64,000 nucleotides of DNA from Rufibacter psychrotolerans (GTDB lineage: Bacteria > Bacteroidota > Bacteroidia > Cytophagales > Hymenobacteraceae): NCBI RefSeq assembly GCF_016924645.1, contig NZ_JAFFJV010000019.1, positions 1 to 64,000 on the forward strand, given 5' to 3'. Under the pieces are notes generated by a model. It did not search any database. It saw only the letters and a program-made list of their open reading frames with translations, and was not told the origin of the DNA. A program made the position numbers and the translations under genes. Numbering within the stretch: position 1 is the first letter of the stretch; every line of letters begins with the position of its first letter. Below, in pieces: positions 32,896 through 42,376 of this stretch.

Positions 32896-35712
32896 TTACT
32901 GCACTACCACTTGCAGGGCTTTGCTGGTAGTACCCGTGATAAGCTTGCAGTGGTAAATGCCCGGTGCCAGACGGCCACCGTTGGTCTTCAGGGGTTGGGT
33001 GACAGTGTGGTTACCGGCGGCTTGTCTACCCAACGACTTGCTGATGAGCAATCGGCCCACCTGGTCGTACACCTGCAGGGAAACGTCGGCGGCGGCGGCC
33101 AGCTGGTACTGAACGGTTACCTGGCCGGTTCTGGTGGGGTTAGGGTACGCCACCACGTTCTTGGCCAGGTCTGCCTCGTCCTTGGATTTAAGCAGGATGC
33201 TGGAGGTAGACAGGCGCTTGGTGGTGTATACGCGGTACTCACCGGGTTGTAGCGTGATGGCCTGGTTGACGTTGGTCACGGTGTAGGCTTCGCCGGTAAC
33301 GTAGTCGTACCAGGTACCCACGTGCTGGAACTTAGGATCAATGGTGCCGGCAGTTACCCCGAAGTTCCCCAGCACGGCCACGTTCATGTCCGGGTCCTGG
33401 AGGTGGATGGTTTTCAGAGCGCCGTCCAGGTTCAGGGTGAAGTTGTTGGTCTCAAAGGCCGGCTGGTTGACCTTCAGCTTGATGAGGGCAGCGTACACGT
33501 TGTACAGTTTGCGGCGCTCCGGCTCATTGTAGTAATTCCACAGGATAGGCTTGTTGCCGGTGCGGCCGTTCTGGTTAATAGGAATGTCATAGCCCAGCTC
33601 CCCGAACTGCCAGATCATCTTAGGCCCCGGGATGGTGAAGAAGAAAGCGGCCGCCAGCTGCATGCGCTGCAGGGCAGTAGTCAGGTTTTTGGTGCTGTAC
33701 GTACCCGCGCTGTTGCCGTGGTTGAGCAGTTCCACCATCTGGCGCTCCTCGTCATGGCTTTCCATGTAGCCCACCACGTGCGGGCTGTTCCAGTTGCGCT
33801 GTTTGTGGGACACCCAGTTGAAGTTAGAGTTGGCGGTGTAGCCCATGGCAGCCTGCTTGTACTGGAAGTGCAGGTTGCCCCATAGCATCATGCCGTAGTT
33901 GGCCAGCACCGTTTCCTCGCTGTTATCGGCAAAATGCTCCAGAATCACGTAGGCATCGTTTTCCACCGACCACACGTGGTCGGCCATGCGCTTGAGCAGG
34001 TCAATGCGGCTTTGGTCAAACTGGCCCCAGGCGCCGGTGTTGCCTAGCGTCTGTTTCTGGGTGAAGCCCTTGGAAAGGTCGAACCGGTAGCCGTCTACGT
34101 TGTATTCCTGCAGCCAGAACTCCGTCACCCTGTCCACAAAATACTTGGTGGCCGCGCTTTCGTGGTTGAAGTCATGCCCCACGTTGAAGTCATGTTTGGG
34201 GTCTGGGTTGAACCAGGGACTCTCCGGCGTGGTCTTGCCGGTGGCGCCGTTGTAGTACAGCTGCACCATGGGCGACTGCCCGAAAGAGTGGTTCAGGGCG
34301 ATGTCCAGGATCACGGCCATGCCGCGGGCGTGTGCCTCGTCTATGAACTGCTTCAGCATCTCCTTGGTGCCGTAGTACTTGTCGGGCGCAAAGTAGTACA
34401 CTGAATTATAGCCCCAGCTCAGGTTGCCCTCAAACTCATGGATGGGCATCAGCTGAATGGCGTTCACGCCCAGGCGGCTCAGGTAATTCAGCGTGTCGGT
34501 GAGGGTTTTGTAGTCATGTTTTTCCAGGAAGTCGCGCACCAGCAGCTCATAGATCACCAGGTCGGTTTTCTTGGGTTTGGTGAAGTTAGGCACCTTCCAA
34601 TGGTAAGGCGTCTGGTTGGTCTGCAGCACAGACACCATGCCGGTGGCCTTGCCGGTGGGGTATGGCTTCAGGTTGGGGTAGGTCTCGGCGGCAATGAAGC
34701 GGTCCTCGTTGGGGTCAAGGGTTTTCTGGGTGTAAGGGTCCCCCACCCTCAGGGTCTCGTCCACCAGGTACTGGTAGGCGTATTCCTGGCCCGGGGTCAG
34801 GTTGTCTAGCTGCACCCAGTAGCGGGTTCCGTCTGGGGTGCGCTTCATGGGCGTGGCGCCCACCGACCAGTTGTTGAAATCACCTACCACATACACGTTC
34901 TGCTTGTGGGGCGCGTACAGGTTGAGCAGCACGCTGGTGGCGCTCAGGTAGGTAACCCCGTCTTTGGCGTTGGCCGGCAGCGCCTGCACCTGGGTAGCCG
35001 ACCGCACTACAAAAATAAATGAGTCCACGGCGGTGGCGGTGCCCGTTTCGGCCATCAGTTTCACCTTGTTGGGCCCGGGAGTAGTGGCGGTTACCTGCGC
35101 CTCCAGGGTGGTGGCCGCGGCTTCTTCCTTCACCTTCACCCCGTTCACCAGCAAAGAGAGTTTGGCCGTGGCCGAGGCGTTGCCCCTTACCTGGATGGTC
35201 TGGTTCTGGTCCACGAAAAGGCCGTTCATGCCTACCACGGGCTGCGCGAACGACACGTTCACGGAACCCGCTGAGTAGATGTTCACCCTAATGTCTTTGC
35301 CCCCGGTATCTTTGCCTTCGCGGCTCCCGTTGGCGTTGCGGAACACAAACATCAGCGCCTTGATCTCCTCACCGGCGGGCACGTTGTAGAAGGTGCGGGG
35401 CGTGAGGGTGATCTGGTACCGGTTGTTCCCCAAAGACTGCATCAGGATCTCGGGCGCGGTGCTGCCCCAGGGCGCTTTCACGTACTTCCAGTCAGAATCT
35501 GAGGTACTCAGGTTGGTCAGCACGCCGGTGTGGGCGTACACCGGCGGCCCAACGTTGGCCAGTCCGCCGGTTCCCTTGGTGGCGTCAAAGGTGATGGTCA
35601 CCGGTTCATCATGGACAGGAAAAGCCGGCGACCAGGTCACCACCTGCGCCTGAACTGCCTGTGCCAGCAGCAAGACCAGCAACAAGCCAAGCAAACGAAA
35701 CGTAGTTTTCAT
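32896..35712 (-). CDS. Secreted GH13 alpha-amylase with T9SS sorting domain
   Basis: A 938-residue secreted enzyme with a signal peptide (MKTTFRLLGLLLVLLLAQAVQA). An N-terminal beta-sandwich region (about 25-240) is followed by a CBM48/E-set-like domain (NVYVVGDFNNW near 280). The GH13 barrel follows: DIALNHSFG near 470, the nucleophile in YRFDLSKGF near 540, the acid/base Glu in ILEHFADN near 590, and ESHDEER near 650. The C-terminal approximately 75 residues are a type A T9SS sorting domain (VVAYPNPTRTGQVTVQY...VSLQVYDQVGRLL). It would degrade or debranch external alpha-glucans at the cell surface. Confidence 0.92.
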   Translation of the reverse strand: MKTTFRLLGLLLVLLLAQAVQAQVVTWSPAFPVHDEPVTITFDATKGTGGLANVGPPVYAHTGVLTNLSTSDSDWKYVKAPWGSTAPEILMQSLGNNRYQITLTPRTFYNVPAGEEIKALMFVFRNANGSREGKDTGGKDIRVNIYSAGSVNVSFAQPVVGMNGLFVDQNQTIQVRGNASATAKLSLLVNGVKVKEEAAATTLEAQVTATTPGPNKVKLMAETGTATAVDSFIFVVRSATQVQALPANAKDGVTYLSATSVLLNLYAPHKQNVYVVGDFNNWSVGATPMKRTPDGTRYWVQLDNLTPGQEYAYQYLVDETLRVGDPYTQKTLDPNEDRFIAAETYPNLKPYPTGKATGMVSVLQTNQTPYHWKVPNFTKPKKTDLVIYELLVRDFLEKHDYKTLTDTLNYLSRLGVNAIQLMPIHEFEGNLSWGYNSVYYFAPDKYYGTKEMLKQFIDEAHARGMAVILDIALNHSFGQSPMVQLYYNGATGKTTPESPWFNPDPKHDFNVGHDFNHESAATKYFVDRVTEFWLQEYNVDGYRFDLSKGFTQKQTLGNTGAWGQFDQSRIDLLKRMADHVWSVENDAYVILEHFADNSEETVLANYGMMLWGNLHFQYKQAAMGYTANSNFNWVSHKQRNWNSPHVVGYMESHDEERQMVELLNHGNSAGTYSTKNLTTALQRMQLAAAFFFTIPGPKMIWQFGELGYDIPINQNGRTGNKPILWNYYNEPERRKLYNVYAALIKLKVNQPAFETNNFTLNLDGALKTIHLQDPDMNVAVLGNFGVTAGTIDPKFQHVGTWYDYVTGEAYTVTNVNQAITLQPGEYRVYTTKRLSTSSILLKSKDEADLAKNVVAYPNPTRTGQVTVQYQLAAAADVSLQVYDQVGRLLISKSLGRQAAGNHTVTQPLKTNGGRLAPGIYHCKLITGTTSKALQVVVQ

Positions 35713-35786
35713 GCGATAGGCAATAATTAGTTTAGTGAGAGATAGCGAACCAATCTCAAGCGAAATCGATTTCCTTGCGAATTTAT

Positions 35787-35794
35787 CAAAATTA
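35787..35794 (-). promoter_or_regulatory. Bacteroidota -7 promoter element for the amylase gene
   Basis: On the minus strand it reads TAATTTTG, an exact TAnnTTTG match, 74 nt before the amylase start codon. No convincing -33 element was found. Confidence 0.45.
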
Positions 35795-35907
35795 ACCTAT
35801 AATCATATACCCTATTTACCAACTTTCAACGCTGCTTGTCTAATGGTGTTTCAATGTTGCACCTTATCCCGGCGAAGTGTAACTTAACCAACTCCAAAAC
35901 TGCTCCT

Positions 35908-37929
35908 ATGCCCCAGGTAACCCCTATTCTCCCGTTGATTCAATCAGACAGTTGGCTTGCCCCCTACACACCGCACCTGAAGAGACGGTTGGCGCGCTAT
36001 GAACAAACCCAGCAAGACATTGACCAGGCCTGCGGCTCCCTTGCCCACTACGCAACCTGGCACCACCGCATGGGGCTGCACCATGAACCCCAGAACAAGG
36101 GGTGGCGCTACCGCGAATGGGCCCCCGCCGCGCAGGCGCTCTCGCTCATTGGTGATTTCAACTTCTGGGACCGTAGTGCCCATCCGCTCAAAAGGCTGGA
36201 GGGCGGCATCTGGGAAGTGTTTCTGCCCGAAGACCAGGTACAGGTCCTGCACGGGCACCGCTACAAGGTGCACGTGGTAGGCGCCACCGGCGAAGGCCGC
36301 GACCGCATCTCGCCCTTTACCTTGCGGGCCATCCAGGACCCGGACACGTATGATTTCTCGGGCCAGTACTGGGCTCCGGAAACAGAGTTCACCTGGACCG
36401 ATGAAGATTTCAACGTAAGCCAGCTTACCCAGCCGCTCATCTATGAGTGCCACGTGGGCATGGCCCAGGAAAAGCACGGGGTAGGCACCTACCGGGAGTT
36501 TGCCGACCTAATCTTGCCGCGCATTGCGGAAACGGGGTACAACTGCCTGCAGCTGATGGCCCTGATGGAGCACCCCTACTACGGCTCGTTTGGCTACCAC
36601 GTCTCCAACTTCTTTGCCCCTACTTCGCGGTTCGGTACCCCCGAGGACCTCAAGTACCTGATCAATGAGGCCCACCGGCGGGGCATTGCCGTGATCATGG
36701 ACCTGATCCATGCGCACGCGGTGAAGAACATGGCCGAGGGCTTAGCCGATTTTGACGGCTCCGGGGGCCAGTACTTCCACCAGGGCCCGCGCGGGCACCA
36801 TCCCGGCTGGGACTCCAAGCTTTTCAACTACGGCATTCCGGAGGTGAGGCGGTTCCTGCTGTCTAATGTGCGGTACTGGCTGGAGGAGTTCCACCTTGAC
36901 GGTTTCCGGTTCGATGGCGTGACCTCCATGCTGTACCACCACCACGGCGAGGGCGTGGCGTTTGGCCATTATGACCGCTACTTTGACCGGGGCGTGGACG
37001 AAGACGCCATCCTGTACCTGCAACTGGCCGCCGAGTTGAGCCACACCTTTAAACCGGGCGCGGTCCTGATTGCCGAAGACATGAGCGGCATGCCGGGCCT
37101 GTGCCGCCCCATCCCGGACGGGGGCATAGGGTTTGACTACCGCCTGGCCATGGGCATCCCCGACTACTGGATCAAGACGCTCAAGCACACCAAAGACGAA
37201 GACTGGAACCTGGATGCCATCTGGTGGGAGCTCACCAACCGGCGCGTGGGCGAGAAAACCGTGGCGTACGCCGAGTCCCATGACCAATCCTTGGTGGGCG
37301 ATAAAACCCTGGCCTTCTGGCTCATGGACAAGGAAATGTACTTCCACATGCGGGTCATTGACCAACATCCGGTCATTGACCGGGGTGTGGCGCTGCACAA
37401 GCTGATTAGGCTACTGACCCTGTCGTTGGGCGGCGAGGCCTACCTCACGTTCATGGGCAACGAGTTCGGCCACCCCGAGTGGGTAGATTTCCCCCGGCAG
37501 GGCAACAACTGGAGTTACCAATACGCCCGCCGCCAATGGTCCCTGGTAGACAACCCCGACCTGCGGTACCGCCACCTGTGGCAGTTTGAGAAAGACATGC
37601 TGGCCCTGGCCCAGGAGTTTGAGGTGCTGGAGCACGGCCCGGCGCACAAACTGCACCAGGACAACCATAACCAGGTCATCATCTTTGAAAGGGCGGGGCT
37701 GATCTTCCTGTTCAACTTCCACACGCACCATTCTGTCCCAGACTATCTGTTTCCCGTGCCCGAGCCCGGCACCTACACCATGGTGCTGTCCTCAGACACC
37801 CCCGAAACCGGAGGCCATGACCGCGTAGACCCCACCGTGAAATACTTCACTCAGCCCACCCAGTACGGCCCAAGGCTAAGCATCTACCTGCCCAACCGCA
37901 CGGCCCTGGTGCTGAAAAAGGAGGAATAA
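35908..37929 (+). CDS. glgB: 1,4-alpha-glucan branching enzyme, eukaryote-like GH13
   Basis: A protein of about 674 residues. A CBM48 domain (GWRYREWAPAAQALSLIGDFNFW) is followed by the GH13 barrel: VIMDLIHAHAVKN, nucleophile Asp in GFRFDGVTSMLY (about 336), Glu in LIAEDMSGMPG (about 390), and AESHDQSLVGD (about 459). The spacing and the motifs MEHPYYGSFGYHVSNFFAPTSR and GNEFGHPEWVDFPR resemble eukaryotic GBE1 and plant branching enzymes rather than E. coli GlgB. It makes alpha-1,6 branches in glycogen. The ATG at 35908 (MPQVTPILPL) is preferred; ATG at 35854 would add 18 residues. It is divergent from the amylase gene. Confidence 0.9.
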   Translation: MPQVTPILPLIQSDSWLAPYTPHLKRRLARYEQTQQDIDQACGSLAHYATWHHRMGLHHEPQNKGWRYREWAPAAQALSLIGDFNFWDRSAHPLKRLEGGIWEVFLPEDQVQVLHGHRYKVHVVGATGEGRDRISPFTLRAIQDPDTYDFSGQYWAPETEFTWTDEDFNVSQLTQPLIYECHVGMAQEKHGVGTYREFADLILPRIAETGYNCLQLMALMEHPYYGSFGYHVSNFFAPTSRFGTPEDLKYLINEAHRRGIAVIMDLIHAHAVKNMAEGLADFDGSGGQYFHQGPRGHHPGWDSKLFNYGIPEVRRFLLSNVRYWLEEFHLDGFRFDGVTSMLYHHHGEGVAFGHYDRYFDRGVDEDAILYLQLAAELSHTFKPGAVLIAEDMSGMPGLCRPIPDGGIGFDYRLAMGIPDYWIKTLKHTKDEDWNLDAIWWELTNRRVGEKTVAYAESHDQSLVGDKTLAFWLMDKEMYFHMRVIDQHPVIDRGVALHKLIRLLTLSLGGEAYLTFMGNEFGHPEWVDFPRQGNNWSYQYARRQWSLVDNPDLRYRHLWQFEKDMLALAQEFEVLEHGPAHKLHQDNHNQVIIFERAGLIFLFNFHTHHSVPDYLFPVPEPGTYTMVLSSDTPETGGHDRVDPTVKYFTQPTQYGPRLSIYLPNRTALVLKKEE

Positions 37930-38010
37930 GGCTTGCCCAAAGCCCTGACCTGCTGCTTAAAGCGTCCGCTCAAATGGGGGATTGTTTTATGCTTTTAATT
38001 AGTGCCAAAA

Positions 38011-38050
38011 CTGAATCGGGCCTGTTTTCTGGAAAACAGGCCCGATTCAG
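38011..38050. repeat. 36-nt palindrome family, perfect copy after glgB
   Basis: Two perfect 19-nt arms (38011-38029, 38032-38050) around TG; the core is 38013-38048. The 318-nt gap 37930-38247 has no gene. Confidence 0.88.
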
Positions 38051-38124
38051 TATGGTAGGCAGCAAGTACAGAGGTGAGGGCCGGCACTCTTCATCTAATG
38101 GGATGCTTTGGTGTGAAAATCAAA

Positions 38125-38166
38125 AAACGGAAGGCCGCCGCAGAGTACTGCGGCGGCCTTCCGTTT
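38125..38166. terminator. Bidirectional terminator between glgB and GT4 gene
   Basis: AAACGGAAGGCCGCCGCAG (38125-38143) pairs perfectly with its complement (38148-38166) around AGTA. A-runs precede and T's follow, so it can serve both convergent genes. It is unrelated to the 36-nt family core. Confidence 0.88.
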
Positions 38167-38247
38167 GTGTAGCAACCTGCCTCCTGTTTCACAGAAAGGC
38201 TGTTTATGGGGTGTTTTATCGTAATCTGGGCAAAACTGCCGAGTTTT

Positions 38248-39597
38248 TTAGCCAAGGGGTTGCTCCTGCCCTTGCAGTTGCAGGGCGGAGTGCAGGCTTT
38301 CCAGCACCTGGTCGGCGGTGGTGCCCCAGGTGAGCTGTTTCAGGGCCGCCTGGTTGGCCTGCACCTGCTTGGCGCGGAGCTCCTCGTCTTCCAGCAGTTG
38401 CAGGATGTGTCTTGCCAGGCCATCGGTGTCGTTGCAGTCGGCCACGCTGGCCTCGGGCAGCACCTCGGCGGCGCCTGTCTGGTGGGTGATCACCACGGGC
38501 AGTCCGGCCTGGGTGGCCTCCAGGGCCGCCAGGCCGAAGGGCTCTGACAGGGCCGGCAGGCAGAACACGCTGGAGTTCTTCAGGAGGGTATCAGCCTTGG
38601 CGGGCGGCAGGAAACCGGTAAAGGTAACGGCCTCCTCTATGCCCAGTCGTTTTACCATGTTCTGGGCCTCTTCAAACTGCGGGCCGTGTCCGGCCACCAC
38701 AAAGTTTACCTCAGGGTCTTTCTTCAGGACTTGTTTGGCTACTTTCAGGAACTGCAGAGGACCTTTCTGCGCCACCAAACGGCCCAAAAATGTTACCTGC
38801 TTGCGTTTCACCGGCGCCACCGGAGAGGGGGCTACCCTGTCTACCCCGTTGTACACCACCTGCACTTTCTTGGCCGGTATGCCGTAGCGCTTGGTTATCA
38901 TGCGGGCGGTCCGGTCGCTCACGGCCAGGATCAGGTCTGCCTCGTGCATGGCTTTGGATTCCAGCTCATACACCCAGCCCAGGGGCTCGCCCACCTGGCG
39001 GTCGAACGACAGGCTGTGCACGTGCACTACCAGCGGAACCTTGCGTTGGGTTTTAATTTCCATGCCCGCCAGAAAGGTCATCCAGTCATGGGCGTATACC
39101 ACGTCAATCTCCTTGTGCGAAGCCAGCCGGGCGGCGTACCGCGCAAACTGGATCACCTCAAAGTTGAGCGTTCCCTTTGCCCCGTTGGCCACATTGATCT
39201 GGGGCTTGCCATTATAGCTTGAATGAGTGGTCTTTACGGTGTCGGGCACCTGTACTTCCTGGGTCTCAGATTCCACGGATTCCTCCGGCGGAGTGCCTCC
39301 GGCGGGTACGGCAGAACCTTCATACGGGAAAAGATTGGCAGGAACTCGGTGGGTGATGGCAAATCGCTCAAAGGTTTGGGCAACGGGCGCCTGTTTGATT
39401 TCTTCCAGGTCTAGCTTGTTCAGGCCCACAACTTCGGCATGATGGTCAAGGGCAAGCTGGTCTGCCTGCGGTACAATCATGGTAAGTTCAACTTGTTTGG
39501 CCAGGGCCTCGGCTAGGTGAAAACAGGCTTTGCCTACTCCTCCATTTAAAATAGGCTGATCTTCCCAGCCTAGCATTAGTACTCGCAATTTTCTCAT
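38248..39597 (-). CDS. GT4-type glycosyltransferase (glycogen-synthase-like)
   Basis: A 449-residue GT-B glycosyltransferase. The N-terminal donor/acceptor domain shows MLGWEDQPILNGGVGKACFHLAEAL, and YAHDWMTFLAGMEI lies near 170. The GT4 C-domain has VTFLGRLVAQKGPLQFLKVAKQVL and the E-x7-E motif in CLPALSEPFGLAALEATQAGLPVV near 345-365. Its position among glucan genes suggests it extends an alpha-glucan, perhaps by the ADP-glucose/maltosyl-type chemistry of GT4 enzymes; donor and product cannot be fixed from sequence. It contains a poorly conserved linker (about 95-130). Transcribed alone. Confidence 0.85.
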   Translation of the reverse strand: MRKLRVLMLGWEDQPILNGGVGKACFHLAEALAKQVELTMIVPQADQLALDHHAEVVGLNKLDLEEIKQAPVAQTFERFAITHRVPANLFPYEGSAVPAGGTPPEESVESETQEVQVPDTVKTTHSSYNGKPQINVANGAKGTLNFEVIQFARYAARLASHKEIDVVYAHDWMTFLAGMEIKTQRKVPLVVHVHSLSFDRQVGEPLGWVYELESKAMHEADLILAVSDRTARMITKRYGIPAKKVQVVYNGVDRVAPSPVAPVKRKQVTFLGRLVAQKGPLQFLKVAKQVLKKDPEVNFVVAGHGPQFEEAQNMVKRLGIEEAVTFTGFLPPAKADTLLKNSSVFCLPALSEPFGLAALEATQAGLPVVITHQTGAAEVLPEASVADCNDTDGLARHILQLLEDEELRAKQVQANQAALKQLTWGTTADQVLESLHSALQLQGQEQPLG

Positions 39598-39824
39598 TAT
39601 TACTCAATTCTTCAAAGACGCGGGGAGTGGTATCATGTAAAGATAGAGAAGCATTGTTCTCCTACAAGGCACCACCGGCATTTTTTTTCAATAAGGAGCC
39701 GCTTTTCGGCGTTTTATCGAAAACATTCCGTAATTATGCGGTTTGGTTTACGCATAAATACTGAGTACAAACCTTTTTTTGATAAGTACAAATCCCTATT
39801 TTCTTTTCCTGCTCTTACTTTTTC

Positions 39825-42248
39825 ATGGATAGTTCTATTCAAGACACTAATTACATGATCAACGATCTGGGCGCAAAACGCGAGGAGTTCTTCGCCGGCA
39901 CCCTTACCCACGTTGATCACCTAGACCATACCGTTACCCTTTGGTGTGATAACCAGGCAGGCCTGAGGGTAGAGGCCCTCTCCAACCACATCCTGCGCTT
40001 TAAGTTCACCACCGACGGCACCTTCGCCCGGGAGTTTTCCTATGCCCTGGCGCCGGGGCGGCCCAGGGCCAACACCCGCCTCAAGGTAAAAACGCTCGCT
40101 GATCATATCCGGATTACCACCAAAGAGTTGATCTGTACGGTTTCCAAAGTAGGTTTGGTTACACGAATTCTGGATAAATCTGGCACCGTGCTGAACGAGG
40201 ACGAAAAAGGCTTCCACTGGGAAGACCACAAAGAGTACGGCGGCGAGATTGTGAAGATGAGCAAGGCCGTGCAGAAAGACGAGTTCTACTACGGCCTGGG
40301 CGACAAGGCCGCCAACATGAACCTGCGGGGCCAGCGCTTTGAGAACTGGGGCTCAGACACCTACGGCTACAAGAAAGGCACCGACCCCTTGTACAAGAAC
40401 ATCAACTTCTACATGGGGCTGCACCACCGCCAAGCGTATGGTGTGTTTTTTGACAACACGTTCCGCACGTTCTTTGACTTCGGCAGCGAGCGCAAGGAGG
40501 TGACCAGCTTCTGGGCGCAGGGCGGCACCATGGACTATTACTTCATCTACGGCCCTTCCCTCACCCAGGTGGTGGAGCGGTACACCCAACTCACCGGCCC
40601 GCCCGAACTGCCGCCCCTGTGGGCCCTGGGCTACCACCAGTGCAAGTGGAGCTACTACCCAGAGGCGGTGGTGAAAGACCTGGCCCAAGGCTTCCGCGAC
40701 CGCAAAATCCCCTGCGATGCCCTGTACCTGGACATTGACTACATGGAAGGCTTCCGGTGCTTCACCTGGAGCAAAGACTACTTCCCCGAGCCCAAGCGCA
40801 TGGTGCAGGAACTCAAGGAAGACGGTTTCAAGACCGTAGTGATCATTGACCCGGGCATTAAGGTAGACCGCGACTACTGGGTGTACCAGGAAAGTATCAA
40901 AAACGATTACTTCTGCCGCCGCGCCGATGGTCCCCTCTACAAGGGAACGGTATGGCCGGGCCTCTGCCATTTCCCGGATTTCACCCGCGAAGACGTGCGC
41001 ACCTGGTGGTCTGGCCTGTTTAAGGGACTTATAGAAGAAACAGGCGTAAAAGGCGTCTGGAACGACATGAACGAACCGGCCGTGTTTGAGATTGGCACCT
41101 TCCCCAACGACGTGCGCCACCACTTTGACGGCGAGCCCGGTAGCCACCGCAAGGCCCACAACATCTACGGCATGCAGATGGCTCGCGCCACCTATGAGGG
41201 CGTGAAGCAGTTCTCTTACCCAGACAGGCCCTTCACCATCACCCGCTCGGGCTACGCAGGCGTGCAGCGCTACGCCTCCGCCTGGACCGGCGACAACATC
41301 GCCTCCTGGGACCACCTGTGGCTGGCCAACATCCAGTGCCAGCGCCTCAGCATCTCGGGGCTTTCGTTCGTGGGGTCAGACATAGGCGGGTTTATTGAAA
41401 CGCCAGACGGCGAGCTGTACGTGCGTTGGCTGCAGTTGGGCATTTTCCACCCGTTCTGCCGCACCCACTCCTCCGGCGACCACGGCGATCAGGAGCCCTG
41501 GTCATTCGGGGAGCCGTACACCGGCCTGGCCCGTAAATTCATTGAGCTGCGCTACCAACTCCTGCCCTACCTGTACACCACCTTCTGGCAGTACGTAGAC
41601 CAGGGCACACCCATGCTGCGGCCCCTGGCGTTCCTGGACCAAACGGACCCCGAGTGCTACCACCGCATGGCCGAGTTCTCGGTGGGCGACCATCTGTTGG
41701 TGTGCCCCATCACGCAACAAGGGGTGAAAGGCCGCATCCTGTACCTGCCGCAGGGCCAGTGGTACAACTTCTGGACCGATGAGCTGGTACAGGGCAAGCG
41801 GGAAGTCTGGGCCGAGGCGCCGCTGGACAAGATCCCGATGTTTGTGCAGGCCGGAGCGGTGGTTCCGTTTTACCCCGTGCAGCAGTACGTGGGCGAGCTG
41901 GCAACCCCACCCGTTACTCTGCATGTGTACCACGGCACCGAAACCTGCACCAGCAAACTCTATGAAGACGGCGGCGAGGGCTACGGCTACGCCGAAGGCA
42001 ACTTCCTGCACAAGACCTTCCAGACCAGCAACCCAGAGGGAATCTTCACGGTGACGCAGGAACGCGAAGGCGCGGGCCAGGATGCTTATACCACCTATGA
42101 CCTGGTGCTGCACGGCGTTCCAACCAACGCCCAGAAAATTTTGGTGGATGGCGCTGAGATCAGTTTTGAGGTTAAGGCAGATACCCACCAACTCTTGCTT
42201 ACCGTGCCCGCCGGGTTTGCCCAACTACAGGTAATCTCCGCAAAATAG
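39825..42248 (+). CDS. GH31 alpha-glucosidase
   Basis: An 807-residue GH31 glycosidase without signal peptide, so probably cytosolic. An N-terminal beta-sandwich (about 1-240) precedes the catalytic barrel: LYLDIDYMEGFRCFTW near 305, the nucleophile Asp414 in WNDMNEP, and the acid/base region SSGDHGDQEPW with Asp552/Asp555. C-terminal beta domains follow (GQWYNFWTDELVQG; SKLYEDGGEGYGYAEG). It releases glucose from alpha-linked oligosaccharides, fitting intracellular glycogen or maltodextrin turnover next to the glycogen genes. Confidence 0.92.
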   Translation: MDSSIQDTNYMINDLGAKREEFFAGTLTHVDHLDHTVTLWCDNQAGLRVEALSNHILRFKFTTDGTFAREFSYALAPGRPRANTRLKVKTLADHIRITTKELICTVSKVGLVTRILDKSGTVLNEDEKGFHWEDHKEYGGEIVKMSKAVQKDEFYYGLGDKAANMNLRGQRFENWGSDTYGYKKGTDPLYKNINFYMGLHHRQAYGVFFDNTFRTFFDFGSERKEVTSFWAQGGTMDYYFIYGPSLTQVVERYTQLTGPPELPPLWALGYHQCKWSYYPEAVVKDLAQGFRDRKIPCDALYLDIDYMEGFRCFTWSKDYFPEPKRMVQELKEDGFKTVVIIDPGIKVDRDYWVYQESIKNDYFCRRADGPLYKGTVWPGLCHFPDFTREDVRTWWSGLFKGLIEETGVKGVWNDMNEPAVFEIGTFPNDVRHHFDGEPGSHRKAHNIYGMQMARATYEGVKQFSYPDRPFTITRSGYAGVQRYASAWTGDNIASWDHLWLANIQCQRLSISGLSFVGSDIGGFIETPDGELYVRWLQLGIFHPFCRTHSSGDHGDQEPWSFGEPYTGLARKFIELRYQLLPYLYTTFWQYVDQGTPMLRPLAFLDQTDPECYHRMAEFSVGDHLLVCPITQQGVKGRILYLPQGQWYNFWTDELVQGKREVWAEAPLDKIPMFVQAGAVVPFYPVQQYVGELATPPVTLHVYHGTETCTSKLYEDGGEGYGYAEGNFLHKTFQTSNPEGIFTVTQEREGAGQDAYTTYDLVLHGVPTNAQKILVDGAEISFEVKADTHQLLLTVPAGFAQLQVISAK

Positions 42249-42276
42249 GCCTCCTCCAAGCGAAAGGCCGAACTGT

Positions 42277-42340
42277 AAAAGTCGGGGCCTGTTTTGGGGG
42301 CGTTTTCTGTAAAACGCCCCTAAAACAGGCCCCGACTTTT
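42277..42340. repeat. 36-nt palindrome family, longest copy; bidirectional terminator
   Basis: 30-nt arms (42277-42306, 42311-42340) run AAAAGTCGGGG to CCCCGACTTTT with a single G-T pair; the core is 42291-42326. It separates the convergent GH31 and glycogen synthase genes and has A- and T-runs at its ends. Confidence 0.92.
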
Positions 42341-42376
42341 TAGATTAAATCACGCGCTTTTGCCCAGGCAGCAAGC

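Noticed and set aside
12..42326. The 36-nt GTTT...AAAC units resemble CRISPR direct repeats in length and ends.
   Set aside because: They occur singly, kilobases apart, with drifting sequence, no spacers and no cas genes.
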